DNA from: Odontesthes bonariensis
Taxonomy: Eukaryota; Chordata; Actinopteri; Atheriniformes; Atherinopsidae
Direction: 5' to 3'
Assembly: GCF_027942865.1 (NCBI RefSeq)
Contig: NC_134515.1
Span: forward strand, 14,485,227 to 14,549,226
Length of the DNA stretch: 64,000 bases
The translations under genes were made by a program, and so were the position numbers. This document shows, in pieces, positions 1-20,667 of this stretch (the first letter of the stretch is position 1; each line of letters begins with the position of its first letter). The notes beneath the pieces were generated by a model. That model worked only from the letters and a program-made list of their open reading frames with translations. It was not told the DNA's origin and ran no database searches.

Positions 1-527
1 CACATATGCATGGATTTTCTATATTGCATCATTGAGCAAAGGAATATTCTAACATAAAAATCGACTGTAAAAATTCATACTGAACTTTCAATATTAAGAG
101 AGTACAAAAATCACAATCATCAACTTTACCACCATGCACCTTCTCAAAACAAATCACACCTTGTAATTAGCAATACCAGAATGATTTGGGAGGGAACACT
201 CACTGATACTGTATATTTCTCTAAAAGGTGGTAAAAACACTCACGAAACGAGCTGCTCTTAAGTCTTAAATTTACTCTGTTGAAATAAGTTGAATACACT
301 GCAGTCAACAAAGAATATTTTGTGTTAGAAAGTATTCAGTGAATTCACACTCTACGCTAAAAACATTTATTGAATAAGTTCAGTACTAGAATACTGATGC
401 CGAAGCCTGTCAAACAGGCAGCGATGTGATGTTCTGTGTTTTCAGACAGCTGTGGGTTGAGTCTCTGTCTTTATTGCTTTGACCTCTTTAAGAGTTATAA
501 CTTTCTGTTACTTATCTCGCTCTGTAG
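1..527 (+). other. Intron of the Piezo gene (5' part outside window)
   Basis: This stretch lies before the first recognisable Piezo exon and ends with a pyrimidine-rich tract and an AG acceptor at 526-527. No exon with Piezo similarity was seen in it, and nothing else stands out. It is AT-rich, ordinary intron sequence. Confidence 0.7.
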
Positions 528-3500
528 GGTAAAGAGGTGACTAAGGACAGCGTGAAAAAGTTTTATGAAAACTGGATATCCCGTCAGAATACAATGTCAT
601 CTCAGGATGGTCTGGACAGCCTGCCTCCCCCCTCCACCCCGCCTGCTGTCCCCTCCTCACACCATGCCTATGCCAAGCTGAAGAACCAAGCCTCCAAAAT
701 GTCCTGGGGCAGCAGCTTTTCCAGGCATGTTACTGAGCACGGAGTAAATCACATCTATCCTTTATGTGTGTTTGGATTGGCATATTGATTGACTCTTTTC
801 TCCCTGCTCACCTTCAGCTGTATGACAGATGAGACCATGCTGGGCTCCCGACAGCCAACGCAGGAGGAACTAGATGATCCACCTTTTGTGCAACCAGCTC
901 CCTACCAGCTCAGACGAAGGCTACTGAAAGAGGCCCACATTGACATGACCTCCTTTGAAACTGATGAACTTTCACAGACGTAAGGAGAAGGGATTTTATA
1001 AACGCATTTCAGTGCAGCACACCTGAATTTTGAGCGAAAATCTCATTGAAATAATCTAAATATCTGTAATGCAGAATTGCAGAAACATCAGGTACAATTT
1101 AGATGTTAACCTTTTCAATTCAGTGTTATTTTGCTGCATTCCGACCTGCATATAAAGAAAGTGTGAGGTGCAATCTTTAACGTTTTTTTTAAACAGGATG
1201 ATTACCATCTAGACTCAAAATACAGAAACTTGCAGTTATAGATGATTTGGGACAATACTTCAGCTTCTGCAGTGCTCTTACACTGCTGTTCTTACATCTT
1301 CTGTTGTAATCTGAACCGATTTATATTCCTGACTGACCTAATTTTGTTTGCTTTTACATGTTTTATAGTTCCTTAATCTTTTACTCCATAATACAATTAC
1401 TGTTACCTTTATTCTTGAAAGTGAAGTAAATCTTTCCTCAAAAGCTTTGAAGATGCAGCCACTCAAGAAGTAGACTTTGAGTACAACGAGGATGATGAAA
1501 AAGACACAGAGATTGAGAGGAAATCTGAACAGGATTATGAGGAACAGGAGAGAAATGACCAACAAGGGGATACAGAGTTGGAGAGAGTCGAGCTGGATGA
1601 GGAACTGCACCACAGGGAAGAGGATGAGTACACCAAATACGCAGAATGCATATCACAGGATTTCAGGGAGAGTGATGGAGAGAGAAGTCTTGATCTTACA
1701 GAGTCTCCTAGACCTCTGAGTCAGGAAACGAGGAACCTCACTGCCAGTGAGCTGCTGCTCAACAAGTTAGTACTGTAGACACAATAAACATTTGAAAATC
1801 TTTTTTGCTATACCGCATTACAACTTTTTAATCTTGACTTTTTCCCCCTCTGACCTTTCTAAAGCATGTTTGAAAATGATGAGATCTCGGCCTCTGATAA
1901 GTTTTACACGACGTTGCCGAGGCCACTGAAGCTGCTGTTTGCCCTTTACAACACCATGGTGTCCAAGTCAGAGATGCTGTGCTACTTTGTCATCCTTCTC
2001 AACCACATTATGTCGGCTTCGTTCCTCACCATCATCCTGCCGATTCTGATATTCCTCTGGGCCATGCTGTCCGTGCCCCGGCCGTCTAAACGCTTCTGGA
2101 TGACAGCTATAATCTACACAGAAGTAGGTCATTAGAGTTGATGGAAAGATCTTGTTTACTTTTTCCGATAAATTGTCTTTTTTTTGTTTTTTTGTGTTTT
2201 TTCTTATGATGATACCTTATGTTTTATGACCTTTTAAAAAGAAGTCATGTTTTTTTGTGAGAAATGATGAATGAGCACAATCTGGGTCAAGTGGATCATG
2301 GACTTGCTGCATGATTAGTATAATACTGCAGCCATAGGGACTTATCTACCCTTAAACTGTGATAATTATCTAGAATTTAAGCTGATAGCTCGTTCAGATT
2401 CATTCAGCTATCTGTCCTCTTTTGTTTCAGCTGACTGTTGTAGTGAAGTACTTTTTCCAGTTTGGTTTCTTTCCCTGGACCACCTCTGCTTACCGTGGAA
2501 TCAACGCAGAGCAGCCCTTTGCCCTGCCAAACATCATCGGGGTGGAGAAAAAAGATGGCTATGTCCTCTTTGACCTCATTCAACTGCTCGCTCTGTTCTT
2601 TCATCGATCCATTCTAAAGGTAAGCATGAAAAATTACAAATGCAATGAATCTACTTACTCAAAAGGCCCCATAAGCCATTGTGTATCTCACAAATGGTAC
2701 TACCGTTCCAGCTGCCACTAGTTTTGATTTGTGTCCCTTACTGTACAGTGCCACGGGTTGTGGGACAACAAGGAGGTTGAGATGCCTGATTTCTTCAAGA
2801 AGCTTAAGAAGAAAGTAGACAAGAAGAAGATGACAGGGGCAGATCAGGTGGGCAGTCAAGGGAAACGTCCACGCCGGCTGAAGTTCCTCCCCCTTCAGGC
2901 CTCCACCACCTCCATATTCTTCAGACAGAAAAGAGACGAATCTTTTGGTAAGAATTCTCTGTTATCTTTTACTCTTCCTATTTGTTTGAGTTGGCATTTG
3001 TTGGTATTTACCTGACATGACTAAAATTTGAATCTATTTATTTTTCCATTGTAGAGGGGAAGCCAAAAAAGCGGAACAGCAAGAAAAAGAGACGGCAAAC
3101 AGCTTTGCTGACCAGGAGGCAGAGGGTCAGACAGCGGATCAGAGAGGGAATGCTGCGAGCCAAAGCCGCCATCATAGAAGTGTGGGTTGTTTTATTCAGA
3201 CTGCTTTATGTACACATTTTTCATTTTGATCCATTTACATGCGAATCATACTGAATTTTAGTTTTTCTGTTCCTAACAATGTGCGATTTCCTAAAGTGTG
3301 AGCTCTGATAAAAGTGTGATGAAGTCTTCTCTCTTTTTGCAGAGGTCTTCACATCTACTTACCAATAAGACAGTTTTTCTATGACATCATCCACCCAGAA
3401 TACAGTCCTGTGTGTGACGTCTACGCCCTCATGTTTCTCATTGATGTCGTCAACTTCATAGTTACCATATATGGATACGGGGCTTTTGGGGTAAAACAAG

Positions 3501-6500
3501 ACTACAAATTTGCATGACTACTACTTATTGTGACAAAAAAATCACAGTTAAAAAGTGCTATTTTCATTGTGACACAGTAAGACTGATTTATGACTCCACA
3601 GAAATACTCTGCAGCAGTTGACCTCACTGAGACTCTGTCAGATGACCAGGTCCCAGAAGCCTTTCTGGTCATGCTGCTCATGCAATTTGGTACCATGATA
3701 GTGGACCGAGCGCTGTACTTGAAGAAGACCCTTCTGGGAAAATGTGTTTTCCAGGTGGTGCTGGTGTTTGGGATACACTTCTGGATGTTCTTCATCCTCC
3801 CTGGCGTCACAGAGAGGTAGGAGTTTATCTCAATGCCTAAAAGCATTATTCTGCTCATTCATTGGCATAGCTCTTGAATTCAGTCAAGATCATTTGTTGT
3901 AAGAATGAGTTACTACTGTTCCTTAGTGTAAAATGTGATGCCATTCAGCTGTTTTCTGTGTCTCTATATAAACTGTAAACAGCAGAAATAACACACATAC
4001 ACACACACACACACACACGCACACACAAAAAAAAACATATACTTGGATTATCTTACTAAAGGGACTTTAAAAGACATTATTCAGAATAGAAGAAAGACCA
4101 TGATGGGTAAAAATAGATCATATATCATAGAACATTTCTTCATTATGAAATAATACATTTATTTATAAATAATAAACAAATAAATAAATGTTGAATGTGT
4201 TTGGTGTTGTCTTCATAATTTCTCCATCATCCTCTATTCAGTTTTACCTTAATGAAATAATTCAAATAATCGATCCTATTCTCATTTAATAAACACACTA
4301 AAAACATAGTAAGTGTGACTCATGTCAGGAACCACAGCAAAGGTTGATATCTCCTCTGTTTGCTCTTTGCTGCAGGAGATTCAACAGGAACCCAATTGCT
4401 CAGCTGTGGTACTTTGTAAAGTGCATCTACTTTGGCCTGTCTGCCTACCAGATCAAATGTGGCTATCCAAATCGCATCCTGGGCAACTTCCTCACAAAGA
4501 ACTTCAACTACCTGAACCTCTTTCTCTTCCAAGGGTACAAAAACACACACTGCCTTTAATAATCACCTCCAATTACACGATTTTTAAATCCTTTTAGTAC
4601 TTTTTGGTCATTGTGCATCCTCTTTATCATTCTCTCCTCTTCCAGTTTTCGGATGGTTCCCTTCCTGACAGAGCTGAGGGCGGTGATGGATTGGGTTTGG
4701 ACTGACACCACCCTCTCTCTCTCCAGTTGGATTTGTGTAGAAGACATCTATGCTAACATATTTATCCTCAAATGCAGTAGGGAGTCTGAAAAAGTAAGTA
4801 AGAGCTTTTACTGCACATGCACTGGTCATTTATTTATCATCGTTATTTACTGATGACATTTATTATATGAATGCTCAAACCTATATGTGAATAATATTAA
4901 AGTTGTATTAAATTATAAAATAAAATGATCTACCAAAAATCGTTTTGGTCCATAAACAAGTACTAAATGCATTAAACTAGATTAAGTACTTTTTGATCAG
5001 TTTTGTCTGGTTAGAAATCTACATCAAAGGCAACTCTGTGTTAAGTTGTCAGAATATGTCTACCAAAGGATTCATGTACATCATTGTAATTTGTTCAAAA
5101 CAAAACTGAAATTTATTTATATTTTTTTCCAGAAATATCCCCACCTTCCAGGGCAGAAGAAGAAGAAGGTGGTGAAATATGGGATGGGAGGGTTTATCAT
5201 CTTTGCTCTCATCAGCATCATCTGGTTCCCTCTCCTCTTCATGTCTCTGGTCAATTCAGCGGCCGGAGTGACCAATCAGCCGGTGGATGTCTCCATCCAG
5301 CTCAGCATTGCAGGATACGAGGTCAGAGTGAATACTAGTGTGTTTACTTTTTACTGTTTATGTGCTCATATTCCCTCATGTGTCACAGTGAAAAGGTGGC
5401 TGTTGTGTTTTGGTATGACCACTGATGTTTTTGCTAACAGTGCTAACTGTGGCATTCAGTCCATTATCAAACTGTTTTTTTTTTTTACCATGGATGTTGC
5501 TTTGCTGAAAGGTAAATGTTTTTCTTTTTGTCTTTTTACAGCCTCTGTTCTCTATGAGCGCTCAGGAGCAGAACTTGGTTGCATTCAGAGAAGCTGGATT
5601 GAACAAACTCACCAAAGTTTATGCCACTCACCCAGTGAGATGTTCTTTATTTAACTACAGAAATTTTACAAGCCACGTACAACTAAGTATGGGACAGCGA
5701 TCAATACAACTGTGAATCTAACTAAAAAAATTATAATAATAAAACCATATATTTATTATCCTGGTCAACCATAAATTAACTGACAATGACCATAGGGGGA
5801 GCACATCTTATTCATGTCATGTCACAGTTATTACAGCGACAACCAGAACTCAACCAGATATACTACTGATTGACTCATCATCATATGTATATCATATAAT
5901 GATTTTTTGTTTACTTATGGTAGTCATCTTCCCAAATTAGCAGCTATTTTCTTATAATAATATAATTAAAAGCTCTGACAATCAATAGCAAGTGCTAAAT
6001 AAAACTGTTTACTTAGTAGTTGTAATCAAGTACAATACATATTATATATTCGATGAGGTATTCATTCATATGTGTTTGTCTTTATGACAAGTTTGATGAA
6101 AGATAACAATAGACTCAAATAATAGATTTTTCAAAACAAAGAAGTGAACTTCATACGGATGTCATATGACCTCTCTATTGCATGAACACAAGTATCATTA
6201 GCTTTCTCAGTGACCTGTAAAGACATAACTGTCCTAATATATCATGTTGTTGGTGTTGCCATGTCAGATATCTAAAGTGTCTCCTCAGAACTCAGTGGTG
6301 GCATTTATTGAAACGTTTGTGGAAATCTAATCCCATTTGCTGTCTCTCCCAGGCTGCTATGCAGTTCCTGATGAACTACGAAGCTGAGGACATTGTTGCA
6401 GCAAAGATAAAGAGTGATGCCAGTCTGCTGTGGAGCATCAGCCCAGCCAGCCGAGCGGCCATGATAGAGGAGCTGAGCAAGTCCTCTCACATATATATCA

Positions 6501-8937
6501 CCCTACGCTGGACGCTGCTTAGGTCAGACTGTGTGTGTGTGTGTCTGTTTGTATTTGATATGCAGATGCCTTGAAAAGGCTCAAGGAGAACTCGCCTAAT
6601 ATACTAAATATAACAGGTCTCACATCTGCAGAAACGGCTGATTCGAGAAGGCCCTAAAGCAGAACTGGGTCCAAACAGGCATTTGCCTGATGTAAAAAGT
6701 AAATGGGTCCTGTGTGAACTGGTGTGAAGACGAATGAGTGCATCATTGCAAATAATGAGTTATTTTATAAGCAGTAAGTGCAGGTGCACATAATGTGCAG
6801 ATAAGACATATGAATAAACTTTGGCACATTTGATATGGCCCTCTCTTCAGGAATGCATCCATTACAATGAATGTGGAGGCGTTGGGAGAACACACCGTGA
6901 AGTTTGATGATATGGTCTTGAGGGATGGGATTGTCAACATGCTGAAAGGCAACAGCAACAAACCTGTGTGAGTCTCAGTCGACACATGACCAGCAGAGTT
7001 TACTTACTTCAGGCACGGAAGGTGCTTCTGTGACAAATGTCCAAGTGCCATAGCACTGTTCAGGATTTCTGTTTCTGCTTCTGTACACTAATAAATCCAG
7101 CAAAACCACAATTCAATCCACTGCTCTTATTATTGCTCCTATTGTAATGATACAGGCTTGCCTGTGAAGCCACTCTTGTGGATATAACGATCTACACTGT
7201 GGTCACAAGCAGTGGGGGTCAGTTACATTATACACAATACTGTATTATTTCATAATACAGCTCAGCCTCTCCCTTTAGATCTGAGACAATGACAGTTTAT
7301 TTTTAGGGTAAGCCTGTGCAACATCAATAAAGATTTTGTCTGCAGTAAGCATTGTTAATATATGGTTTTCTGTCCTGCAGGATCATTAACTCACTGTTGC
7401 CAAAGTACATCAGGGGTCCCAAGGGACAAGAGTCCAAAATGGCAACCAGGATGATAGTAGGTTAGTATCCATAAGTTTTAATTTGTTACAGTTGATTTTT
7501 ATCTATAAGATATCCACATTATGGAAACCTGTTTCCAAAATTGATGGTTCATTTTGTATTTAAAAACAAAATTCACTCATTTCAAAAAATCATAAACAGC
7601 CATGATTTTGTCTTTAGAAAGCCTTGAAATGCAATGCAGATATATCATTTCAATAAACAGGCTTTGTTCTTAAAATAGTTGCCTTGCAGTAAGGGTACAT
7701 TAATGCTGAAGGCATGCACAAATCACCACCTGAACAAACATGTCCATGTTTTTATCTGTTCTTATCTTTTTTATATATATACATTGATGAATAAAAGGCA
7801 ATGTCAATCACTTACAATAACAATTAACAATTCATTCCTTCCTTAGAAGATGAGAAATTGAGGTTTTTGTCGACAGTGACAATTTTGTCAAGTTTCTCAG
7901 AAAACCTGCCCTTTTCAGGACGCTTTCTAAAAAATGCACTTTAGGTCTATATGAGCTCAAATCGGGGCATTATTAAATTCAAGATAGAAAACCTTGAACT
8001 CTTTAGCAGCTGAAATCTTACAGTATATTTTGCAACAATGGGAAAACAATAGTTACTCCCCAGTTCCCAAATAATTTACAGAGCATTGCTAAAAGAAATA
8101 AATGAGCATGATTTTAAAAAGTAGACAAATGGAATTTTTTTTTAACATTTTGCCTATGTAGTATTGTTTTTCAATTAAAAATCATTGCATGTTGTTTTTA
8201 TTCACACAATTCAAGGATTTCATCTGGGTTGTCAAAATCATCCTATTGTTCCTATTATTACTCAGTAAAATGCACTTCGGCTTAATCTCAGCATATCTTC
8301 CTTCAGACTCGTCGGAGCGTCCAGACCTTAAGAAGCTGGCTTTCTTCAGGCCCATGTCTCTAAAACTTCAGCAGGTCAATGGGACGGACAAAGAGGCAGA
8401 CCAGTGGTGGGTGGTGGAGGAGTGCTCCCCAGTTCTCACCAACTCCAAGCACAAATGTCACAGCATAGAGATTGTGGTGTTCAATGATAAAGTCAGCCCC
8501 TCCAGTCTGGGCTTTTTGGCTGGACACGGGTAAGGCACTTTGTACTGTTCAAACTCATTATAATTGACGGCATTCTTGTGGGTTAATCTACAGCACTTTG
8601 AAATGTGAGAAAAATCACTGTAAAAACAGTTAATGTCTTATTAGGACTCGTTTGACACCGATTACTGTTCTTTCATTGCAGCATCGTAGGCCTGTATATG
8701 TCTGTGGTGCTGGTCATCGGAAAGTTTGTGAGGGAATTCTTCAACGGGATATCCCGGTCCATCATGTTTGAGGAGCTGCCATGTGTGGACAGAGTCCTGA
8801 AGCTCTGCACAGACATTTTTGTGGTGCGTGAGACAGGAGAGATGGAGCTAGAAGAGACAATGGTTGAGAAACTCATCTTCCTCTACCGATCGCCGGAGAC
8901 CATGATCAAGATGACCAGAGAGAAGAAAGATAACTGA
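528..8937 (+). CDS. piezo2: Piezo-type mechanosensitive ion channel, PIEZO2-like (C-terminal part)
   Basis: Piezo proteins form trimeric plasma-membrane cation channels opened by membrane tension. I read 18 exons: 528-724, 818-979, 1445-1765, 1865-2123, 2431-2619, 2749-2947, 3055-3181, 3343-3490, 3602-3816, 4376-4534, 4646-4793, 5133-5321, 5542-5634, 6353-6522, 6851-6967, 7381-7460, 8307-8529 and 8682-8937. Together they give 1083 codons in one frame plus a stop, roughly the last 40% of a ~2,700-2,800-residue family member. Recognisable blocks are [43 protein letters not shown], the inner-helix stretch ending MFEELP, and [13 protein letters not shown] near the C terminus. The exon at 1445-1765 encodes a strongly Glu/Asp-rich loop. 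GVEKKDGYV and HRSILKCHGLWD match PIEZO2 better than PIEZO1, but the cap region is divergent, so an extra fish paralogue is possible. The 725-817 intron appears to use a GC donor. Confidence 0.9.
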
Positions 8938-9001
8938 GCTTAGCGGCACGTCATCTGTTTGTATGAGATGTCAAAGTGTCAAGTTTGAATGTATTCCAGC
9001 A

Positions 9002-9007
9002 AATAAA
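9002..9007 (+). terminator. Poly(A) signal of the Piezo gene
   Basis: An AATAAA hexamer lies 65 bases after the Piezo stop codon. It is the first canonical signal downstream of the CDS, which suggests a short 3' UTR. Confidence 0.55.
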
Positions 9008-9828
9008 ACAACAAGGTGAAAATATTAGAAAATAATCAAATTGTAATTATGAATGAACCCTGCTGAAGATGTTAAATCTCTTTTAGAGCCCACCTCTGAC
9101 CTTCATGGACAAGACAAGCAGGCTCTTTGTTACAAGAATCTGCAAATCATCCTTAGATACAGTTCATCCAGGAGTTGTAATGGTAAAACATTACAAAACT
9201 TCATACCATCGATGTTTGAGACTACCAACATAAAAGCAAATGATAGCAGTTTTATTTTAAGGGTTAGGGTAGAAAACATTAAAATGCTAGAATGTACGAG
9301 TGATAACATAGTCTAGGCTGCTGTTGAATGGGTCACAATCCCTGCCAATTGGTGGCCAACAGGGCAATGCATGTTTTTTTTTTCTTCAAATCTTTTTTTA
9401 CTGTTGTTTGGCAGACATGCCATCACATTCCCAGACTTCAGCTCTTTTAAGACAAATTAAATGGATCAACACACTCATACCTCTGTAAATACTACATTTC
9501 TGTATATTACTAAGACTACTGCATTAATTTACTTAAATAAAAAAAATAAGACTTGTTAGACAAAATGTTTCAGTGTGTCATTCTACAACGCTTTACTTTA
9601 TATTCACCAACAAGACAACAATAGAGGGAGACGGTACATTTCCAGTATTTATCTTTAATACAACTTTAATTATAATGGGAAAAAAAAGCATTTCATTCAG
9701 GTCCCCACGATTTAACGCGTCATCTCGATGTTATCCAACTTGCTTTTCCTTCTTCTTCATGTTGTGGACGACAGGATGGTGACAGGACCTCACAACTCCA
9801 GGAAAACTATCTACATCACAGTTTCACA

Positions 9829-11335
9829 TCCTGGAAGGAAAACAGAGCACAAGGATGGAAACATTACTGACAATGTCCTTGTGAAAATTAACCTGACCCT
9901 GCAAACAACACAGTGCAGCGGTTATGTGGAGCCATGTGCAGAAACTCAAGTCATTTTCTCAAATGCACTACAACTATTGAATGGGCACGATCGGGTCCCC
10001 TGATATGTCAGGATAATGTCCAGTAGAGCACATGTCTTAACAGAAGAGGTAACTGTCTAGAGAACTCACAATGAGCAAGTGTGCACAATGATCGCTGCCT
10101 CATACAGCATGCTGCCATTCAGGCTTTTGCCGATATTGTGGACACATCAAAACGGGACGCAATACTGGTAAAGCCCACACAGTTCCCTCTACATCAATTA
10201 CCACATCCAAAATCCTACGTGCTTTGAACAAAATATATTACCCAGCTATGATCTTTGAATGCTGTTTTTTCAAGTGACAAGGAAACTCCACAGCTGATTA
10301 AAGAAAATATTTTATGAGCTCTCCACTATTAAGTCATTCTAAATTTAACTGGTGCAGTCGCTATAGAGTTATCCCAATGTTCAAACGAATTTTCATTCCA
10401 ACTTAACCCTACAATCAAATATTAAATCAGACCTTTAAGATTAGATTAATCAATTAACAACCGATTCGCCACTAAGTATGTGACCACACACACACATAGG
10501 GCATCAAAATTTAAGAAAGCTAATAACTGAACCATCTTAAATACTTTGGTATCTTAACTGAATGCAGCTTTATACTTTTTTTTTTCTTCCTCTCACCTAC
10601 TTATAAGTCTCACCTTCTTTTTGTAAAGCTTGGTTGTTTGAGTGTAACCCACAATAATAATTCAGCATTCAGTGTAAAGGGTGATTTTCATTTCTCCTCT
10701 AAAAATCCTGCCGGTGGGAGACTGAAATGAAAACTTCCCCACTGTCACCGCTCAATGTCAAAGGCTCATCCGCACTGTTAGGGGAGAGGATCGAGAATCT
10801 GAAGAGAGCTGACAGTAGTTTAGGATGTTCATTAAAACTTACATGCAGTTTTGGGTTTGTTGACTTTGACGCTGGCTTCTGCGGCCCTTAATGCCTCAGT
10901 TTTAAACTGCGGCTTCATTGCAGCCCGCACCGCGTTGGCGCAGATAGCAGAGAAGCGGATATAGCTGCGGAGAGGACACAATTGTTAGCTGCAGGTTAAA
11001 GGATATAAATCAAGATGTGAAGTCTGGAAAATACGGCCGTGGCCGCTTCTTCACTGACATCTGGTGCATTATAAAACAATGCCACATATTGTTGAGCGAT
11101 AAGCAACAGTCAGACCTGCGGGTTAAACATGTGAAGCTAACAAGGGCTAATACACTAGCTAGCCATGTAGCTCATTTAAAGATTACTAACATTAAAAACT
11201 CCATAAACACTGTACTTCTAACACCCTATACTACAAATGACTCGATCAACATTTGCCACAAAAAAATATCTCTGTAAATGTACATTTATTGACGTTTTAC
11301 TACCTCAGGCCTGCTTGTCTCCAGTATGCAACCAT
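9829..11335 (-). CDS. atp5f1e: ATP synthase F1 subunit epsilon, mitochondrial
   Basis: This is the small epsilon subunit of the F1 central stalk of mitochondrial ATP synthase. The exons on the minus strand are 11335-11304, which encodes MVAYWRQAGL plus two bases, and 10964-10843, which continues with SYIRFSAICANAVRAAMKP and ends with KVNKPKTA plus one T. A third exon most likely starts at 9830 after a good TTTTCCTTCCAG acceptor and supplies only GA, completing TGA. The product is then exactly 51 residues, the length of the human precursor. Without the last splice the frame would add four residues (CKF after an altered codon) and stop. The N-terminal ten residues are identical to human. There is no cleaved presequence, as is usual for this subunit. 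It lies head to head with prelid3b about 1 kb away. Exons 1 and 2 are certain; exon 3 is inferred. Confidence 0.88.
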
Positions 11336-11629
11336 CTTGCCTGTATTGTAGCTTCAAGGACAGGTCGGATGGGTGCGTGATGGCGTCATTTCAGATACGC
11401 TCGTTTTGCCCCACCCAATAGCAACCCTGCCTGGTCATGATTGACAGCTATGACGTTTAGTAGTCCCGCCCCTAGACAGCAGCTCTCACATACGAAAATA
11501 AACCCAACAACACTTATATAAAACACACCATGTCACTTTCATAATGTTGAGTGGGTAATTGTAAATATTCTTTACAGCACATAGCGCCCGGAAATGGAAT
11601 TAAACATATATATATTTTTTATCTTAAGT

Positions 11630-11790
11630 GCGACACGACTTTAATAAATTTGATTCGGTTATATTTGTATCACACTTAATTGCTTTATAATTGGGTGGAA
11701 TTGGACTGTGTCTTTTAAAGTGCCTTGAAATGTTTTGTGATTTGGCGCTATATGAGTAAAACTGAATTAAATTTGAACTCAGTTACTGAT
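11630..11790 (+). repeat. Retroposon (LINE/SINE-type) 3' tail fragment
   Basis: The stretch has the layout of a 3' terminus seen widely in fish genomes: AAAGTGCCTTGAAATG, then TGTGATTTGGCGCTATATGA, then an A-rich AAACTGAATT-type tail. Family assignment is from memory of the motif, not from a search. No coding part is left. Confidence 0.5.
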
Positions 11791-12081
11791 AACGTTGTCC
11801 TGCAGGTACCAGATTAAGTATATATCATGTTAGAGTCCTGATGCTACTAGAGGAGCAAATGACAGAAGATAAATCACAAACCATAAAAATGCAGGGGATG
11901 CATTTATAGCTTGTAATTTGATATTTCTACAGTTATTTGAAATTTTAAACTGTGGAAGAAATCTAACTTCATGTACATTAATTTAATGCAAGTTCGTCAG
12001 AATTGTGAAAACAACACTTGACGTTACTAAATTTCACCATTGAGACTTTAAAAAGGAGGACATTGTCTGTGGTGGGTATAG

Positions 12082-12139
12082 ATAATAAATAGATATATAA
12101 ATGAATAAATAGATTAATAAATAAATAGATAAATAAATC
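12082..12139. repeat. AATA/GATA-type simple repeat
   Basis: The stretch consists of interspersed AATA, GATA and AGAT units with several interruptions, so it is an old, imperfect tetranucleotide repeat. Confidence 0.8.
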
Positions 12140-12196
12140 ATTTTTATAAAAAACAGGTGGATCGTTCTGGATAACATGGTGCAGTACCCTTCCCTG

Positions 12197-12209
12197 CCAC
12201 CAGGGGGAG
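12197..12209 (+). promoter_or_regulatory. CTCF-like core motif
   Basis: The sequence CCACCAGGGGGAG fits the CTCF core consensus CCASYAGRKGGCR with one mismatch. It lies about 110 bp upstream of the prelid3b start codon, a plausible place for a promoter-proximal site. Occupancy is unknown. Confidence 0.4.
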
Positions 12210-12320
12210 TATCGTTGCTACACCTTTTATAGGTTTCTCCTTCAGCCGAGTTCCTTCTTCGCCTCTGTCACGCTGCCATTAAGTCGCCGGCTTCCGAGCC
12301 CTGTCAGAAAAGCCTGAAAA

Positions 12321-20667
<8,347 letters not shown>

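Larger units (their letters stand above)
11336..12320. promoter_or_regulatory. Divergent intergenic region between atp5f1e and prelid3b
   Basis: This 985-bp gap separates the start codons of two divergently oriented mitochondrial-protein genes and must hold both promoters. Visible content is a GC-richer stretch at about 11340-11480 next to atp5f1e, a LINE-like 3' tail at about 11630-11790, an AATA-rich tract at 12082-12139, and a CTCF-like core at 12197-12209 just upstream of prelid3b. Transcription start sites cannot be placed from sequence alone. Confidence 0.55.

Noticed and set aside
5046-5654. 202-residue continuous plus-strand frame in the Piezo gene
   Set aside because: It merges two real exons (5133-5321 and 5542-5634) with the intron between them; splice sites and family sequence show the intron is removed.
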